Below are positions 60,923 through 64,000 of a stretch of DNA of 64,000 nt, piece after piece. The position numbers were made by a program, and so were the translations under genes. This DNA comes from Nodosilinea sp. WJT8-NPBG4 (GTDB taxonomy: Bacteria; Cyanobacteriota; Cyanobacteriia; Phormidesmidales; Phormidesmidaceae): assembly GCA_019359285.1 (NCBI GenBank), contig JAHHHQ010000020.1:248001-312000 (forward strand). Direction: 5' to 3'. The notes below the pieces were generated by a model that was given only the letters and a program-made list of their open reading frames with translations, had not been told where the DNA came from and searched no databases. Position 1 is the stretch's first letter. Each line of letters begins with the position of its first letter.

Positions 60923-61690
60923 ATGGATAACTCTCCCTTTCGTCGTATTGTCTTGCCAGCGCTGCTAGCGTCTAGTGCTGGGTTTGCGGCTCTTACCTGG
61001 CCGATGACCTCCGATCGCGCGGTCCAGGTCTCGGAGCAGCTACCCCAACCCCTAAGCTACTGGGTCGACTCAGCTCTGCTCCCCAACCAGCACAAGGAAT
61101 TTTCGATTCGCTACATTGGCTTTGCCATCCTGTCGAGCGTTGCGATCGGAGTCGGTACCGCTAAGGCCATGCGCGTTCGGCAGGGCCGAGTGCAGCGACA
61201 CCAGGGTCTACTCGATCAGGTGCTGCTAGCAGATGACCAGCAGGAGGATTTTGGGGGCGATCGCCTGCCTACCGCCGACCACAGACAATCGCATTCTACT
61301 AACTTGGCTGCAGCCGACCACGACGCAGCCCTAACTGCAACTACCGCTAAGGCTGCCACAACCCTTGACTGGGCTAGCCTGCTGCCGACTACCCCTGATG
61401 CCCCGGCCAAGGCGGAGCTGGCTTCTAGCCCTATAGATGAGCATGTGCTCTACCACATTCAGGGTGCTGATCAGTGCCGCAGTTTGGCCCTTGCCATTGA
61501 GGGTGAGTACTATCGCTACTACCGCAACCGCCCCGATTTAGACAAAGCTCGAAGGTTGGTACAGCAGCTTCATCAGCAAGGCAAACGCGCCGTTGCCACC
61601 TGGGATGACAACGGCTATGTGGTTTGGGTACATCAGCCCGAACGACCACAGCAGGCCGTTCCTTGGCTAGGACGTTTAGCCACGAGTTGA
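60923..61690 (+). CDS. Membrane protein of unknown function
   Basis: 255 residues from ATG 60923 (GTG 60911 is possible). Two helices, near 10-28 and 65-83 (RRIVLPALLASSAGFAALTW; IRYIGFAILSSVAIGVGTAK). A middle of Ala/Thr/Asp low complexity follows. The C-terminal conserved-looking domain (~170-245) has HVLYHIQGADQCRSLALAIE and GKRAVATWDDNGYVVWVHQP. I do not recognise the family. It precedes the second pentapeptide gene by 75 bp on the same strand. Confidence 0.72.
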   Translation: MDNSPFRRIVLPALLASSAGFAALTWPMTSDRAVQVSEQLPQPLSYWVDSALLPNQHKEFSIRYIGFAILSSVAIGVGTAKAMRVRQGRVQRHQGLLDQVLLADDQQEDFGGDRLPTADHRQSHSTNLAAADHDAALTATTAKAATTLDWASLLPTTPDAPAKAELASSPIDEHVLYHIQGADQCRSLALAIEGEYYRYYRNRPDLDKARRLVQQLHQQGKRAVATWDDNGYVVWVHQPERPQQAVPWLGRLATS

Positions 61691-61765
61691 GAGTGCAGAC
61701 CCAATTGGGCAAAAGTCGGTTGATCACTAACGATGTACCTAGGCAATGTTGAGCGGTAAGCAGGC

Positions 61766-62782
61766 ATGAATCTCAAAACGCTAGAAAATCTTTGGACGGC
61801 CTTTGTGGAAGGGGAACGCGACTTTACCGGCATCAATTTAGCCGGAGCCGACCTCAACCACTGGAGTTTAGCCAGAGTCGATTTTTGGGGTGCCGACTTT
61901 AGCGGGGCAAATCTCACCCAGGCTAATTTTCGTCGGGCTAACCTCAAACAGACCCAGTTCTGCAATGCCAAACTGGCGGGAGCCGACCTGCGCTGGGCCG
62001 ATCTACGCGAGGCCGTGCTGACCGGGGCCGACCTCGATGATGCGCGTTTGGAAGGCGCCCTCTACAATGCCCAAACCCAGTTTCCCGAAGGGTTTAACCC
62101 TGGGCAAGCCCGCATGTGGAGCCTGGCACCGGGGGCTGCCCTTGCCACTAAAGATTTGCGAGAGCGCGATCTGGGCGGTACCGACTTAACCGCCGCCGAT
62201 CTCAGCGGGGCACTGCTAGTGAATAGTCAACTGTTTGGGGCGGTGCTAAGACGCAGCAACCTGCTCAGTGCTCTGATTGGCGATAGCGACCTGCGCTACG
62301 CTGACCTGTGTCAGGCCACGCTGATGTTAGCCGACCTGCGAGGGGCTGACCTGCGCCACAGCGACCTGAGCCGAGCCAATTTAATTGGGGCTAATCTGCG
62401 AGGGTGTCAGCTAGCCCACGCCAACTTAGACGGTGCCCTCTACTCCGATAGCACCCATTTCCCTCGAGGGTTTCAGGTGCCTGAAACGATGCACCACCTG
62501 GCCCCCGGGGCATCTTTGTGGGGAGCTGACCTCAGCGGGGCAAGACTGACTGGGGTAGACCTCAGTGGGGCTAATTTAGCTGGGGCTAACCTCATGCAGG
62601 CCGATCTATGGGGGGCTTGTCTAGCCAACGCTGACCTGAGCGGAGCGAACCTGCTGGGAACGAACCTGCTAGGGACGGATCTGACTGGGGCTAATCTTAA
62701 CCAAACCAACCTGATGCAGGCGATTATCGATATGCCGGGAGACGTTGCAGGGGCGGTTGCTTTTGATAGCCAGCCAGCCTAG
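61766..62782 (+). CDS. Pentapeptide-repeat protein
   Basis: 338 residues. Two or three blocks of pentapeptide repeats (FTGINLAGADLNHWSLARVD; LRYADLCQATLMLADLRGAD; GADLSGARLTGVDLSGANLA) are separated by LYNAQTQFPEGFNPGQ- and LYSDSTHFPRGFQVPE-type linkers. No signal peptide or membrane span. Predicted beta-helix, cytosolic, of unknown function. ATG 61766. Not a homologue by orthology of the 59877 protein, but the same repeat class. Confidence 0.9.
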   Translation: MNLKTLENLWTAFVEGERDFTGINLAGADLNHWSLARVDFWGADFSGANLTQANFRRANLKQTQFCNAKLAGADLRWADLREAVLTGADLDDARLEGALYNAQTQFPEGFNPGQARMWSLAPGAALATKDLRERDLGGTDLTAADLSGALLVNSQLFGAVLRRSNLLSALIGDSDLRYADLCQATLMLADLRGADLRHSDLSRANLIGANLRGCQLAHANLDGALYSDSTHFPRGFQVPETMHHLAPGASLWGADLSGARLTGVDLSGANLAGANLMQADLWGACLANADLSGANLLGTNLLGTDLTGANLNQTNLMQAIIDMPGDVAGAVAFDSQPA

Positions 62783-62856
62783 GCGTGAGAATTAGGTGCC
62801 AGGTTGACGGCGTAAGGAACGATCTAAAACCCTATGCCTTTGGCCCTGCCTTCGAC

Positions 62857-64000
62857 TCACAACAATGCCATTTGGCTGCCGCCACCAGGAGTCTCGTCGT
62901 AACCTAAATGGCGGCGAGCGGCAGGGGTGACCACTCGGCCTCGGGGAGTGCGCTGTAGGTAGCCAATTTGCAGTAGGTAAGGTTCGTAGACTTCCTCAAT
63001 GGTTTGGGAGTCTTCGCCTGTAGAGGCGGCCATGGTGTCGAGACCAACGGGGCCACCGCCAAAGTTTTCGATCATCATTGACAGTAGGCGGCGATCGGTC
63101 CAATCGAGGCCGCAGGGGTCAACGTTGAATAGTTCTAGTGCTTCGGCGGCTAGGGCGGCGGTGATGGGGCCTGCCCGCTTAACCTCGACATAGTCGCGCA
63201 CTCGCCGCAGCAGGCGATTGGCAATGCGGGGGGTGCCCCGGGCGCGGCGGGCAATTTCTTCGGCTCCGGCGGGTTCGATGGGGGTTTTTAAGACATCGGC
63301 AGTGCGCAGCACAATGGGCTTAAGCTCATCGATTTCGTAGAAGCGCAGCCGCTGGATCAGCCCGAAGCGATCGCGCAGCGGAGAGCTTAGCGCCCCCACC
63401 CGCGTCGTTGCTCCTACCAAAGTAAAGGGGCACAGTGGAATGCTGCGAGTGCGGGCCGACTGCCCTTTGCCGATGGTGATATCCAGGCGCGAGTCTTCCA
63501 TCGCCGGGTACAGGATTTCCTCGGTGACCCGGGGCAGCCGGTGAATTTCGTCAATAAACAGCACGTCTCCGGGCTTGAGATTGACTAGCAAGCCGGCAAT
63601 GTCGCGAGGGCGCTCTAGGGCAGGGGCTGTGGTGATTTTGCAGGTCACCCCCATTTCCTGGGCCAAAATTAGCGCCATGGTGGTTTTACCCAGCCCTGGT
63701 GGTCCGTATAGCAGCAGATGGTCGAGGGGTTCTTGCCGCGACTGAGCCGCCTGAATGGCAATGCCCAGCACTTCTTTAAGGGATGCCTGGCCAACGTAGT
63801 CTTGCAGTCGCTGGGGCCGTAGGGTGTCTTCTGGGGCGGTGGACGATGGCTCCTGGGTATTTGGTTCATCCCCCAAATCTTCTGGCTGCATCTCTCCACC
63901 CTTGACTAGGGAGAGCAGCGGCTGTAGCTCAGCAGCTTCGGTGGGTTGGGCTGGCAGCTTAGACTGAGCCCGTTTGGGCTTGGCCGAATCGTCAGAGGTG
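62857..64000 (-). CDS. ruvB: Holliday junction branch-migration ATPase RuvB (5' end outside window)
   Basis: RuvB with [15 protein letters not shown], Walker [15 protein letters not shown], Walker [16 protein letters not shown], sensor motif [19 protein letters not shown], and the C-terminal winged helix ([20 protein letters not shown]). The conserved part begins near ATG 63891, but the frame stays open past the right edge with no earlier ATG. Cyanobacterial RuvB proteins have an N-terminal extension, so the true start is probably beyond 64000. Forms the hexameric motor with RuvA during recombination repair. Confidence 0.95.
   Translation of the reverse strand, partial: TSDDSAKPKRAQSKLPAQPTEAAELQPLLSLVKGGEMQPEDLGDEPNTQEPSSTAPEDTLRPQRLQDYVGQASLKEVLGIAIQAAQSRQEPLDHLLLYGPPGLGKTTMALILAQEMGVTCKITTAPALERPRDIAGLLVNLKPGDVLFIDEIHRLPRVTEEILYPAMEDSRLDITIGKGQSARTRSIPLCPFTLVGATTRVGALSSPLRDRFGLIQRLRFYEIDELKPIVLRTADVLKTPIEPAGAEEIARRARGTPRIANRLLRRVRDYVEVKRAGPITAALAAEALELFNVDPCGLDWTDRRLLSMMIENFGGGPVGLDTMAASTGEDSQTIEEVYEPYLLQIGYLQRTPRGRVVTPAARRHLGYDETPGGGSQMALL

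Overview
The window looks like chromosomal DNA of a filamentous cyanobacterium of the Leptolyngbya/Nodosilinea/Phormidium kind. The HIP1 octamer GCGATCGC is scattered through it (for example at 50-57 and 4291-4298). Several families are essentially cyanobacterial: HetR, SLH-domain porins, HpsJ, DUF2555, a cyanobacterial LarB and an infB-linked low-complexity-tail membrane protein. I see no heterocyst structural genes, rRNA, tRNA, CRISPR array, insertion sequence or prophage. Nearly everything is housekeeping or envelope biology, with genes on both strands in short operons.

Layout. 1-4700: the end of an unknown membrane protein, a small secreted protein with three exact RGSGR pentapeptides (PatX-like), the master regulator hetR, a strong two-way terminator, a convergent coiled-coil protein and a DUF6492 glycosyltransferase-like gene. 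4800-8450: an orphan oligopeptide-binding protein, HpsJ and a SWIM zinc-finger protein. 8600-15300: UDP-glucose dehydrogenase and UDP-xylose synthase, a gamma-glutamylcyclotransferase-like gene, and two tandem SLH/OprB porins. 15500-21000: pterin dehydratase, a candidate structured RNA with a 23-codon ORF, nadC, a frameshifted YbjQ gene, small DUF genes, dusA and a TolB-like propeller. 21100-27000: an SDH-type membrane protease, a glycosyltransferase, ftsH and gltX. 27000-38400: a long minus-strand envelope and housekeeping block (AmiC-type amidase, LytR-CpsA-Psr protein, methyltransferase, coaBC, hydrolase, trhO, HDAC-like, and a LysM/LytM protein that has lost its zinc ligands). 38700-48000: HtrA protease, larB, a Yfr1-like sRNA candidate, a phosphoribulokinase paralogue, a U32 peptidase carrying repeat insertions, and a GT39 transferase. 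48000-54900: the rimP-nusA-ylxR-infB translation operon with a possible attenuator leader. 55000-64000: a nucleotide-sugar epimerase with no ordinary start codon, pnp, tpiA, two pentapeptide-repeat genes and ruvB (its 5' end runs off the window).

How parts fit together. The patX-like/hetR pair is the most striking locus. RGSGR is the inhibitor pentapeptide recognised by HetR, and the HetR residues known to bind it (EELD, here 266-269) are intact. A PatX-HetR association has been described in filamentous cyanobacteria; three identical pentapeptides in one precursor suggests a polyprotein-like signal. Ugd, the UDP-xylose synthase and the 55-kb epimerase form a UDP-glucuronate branch feeding surface polysaccharide, consistent with HpsJ and several glycosyltransferases. 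The amidase and the catalytically dead LytM protein could be an enzyme/activator pair for septal peptidoglycan. These links are inferences from sequence; no database search was run.
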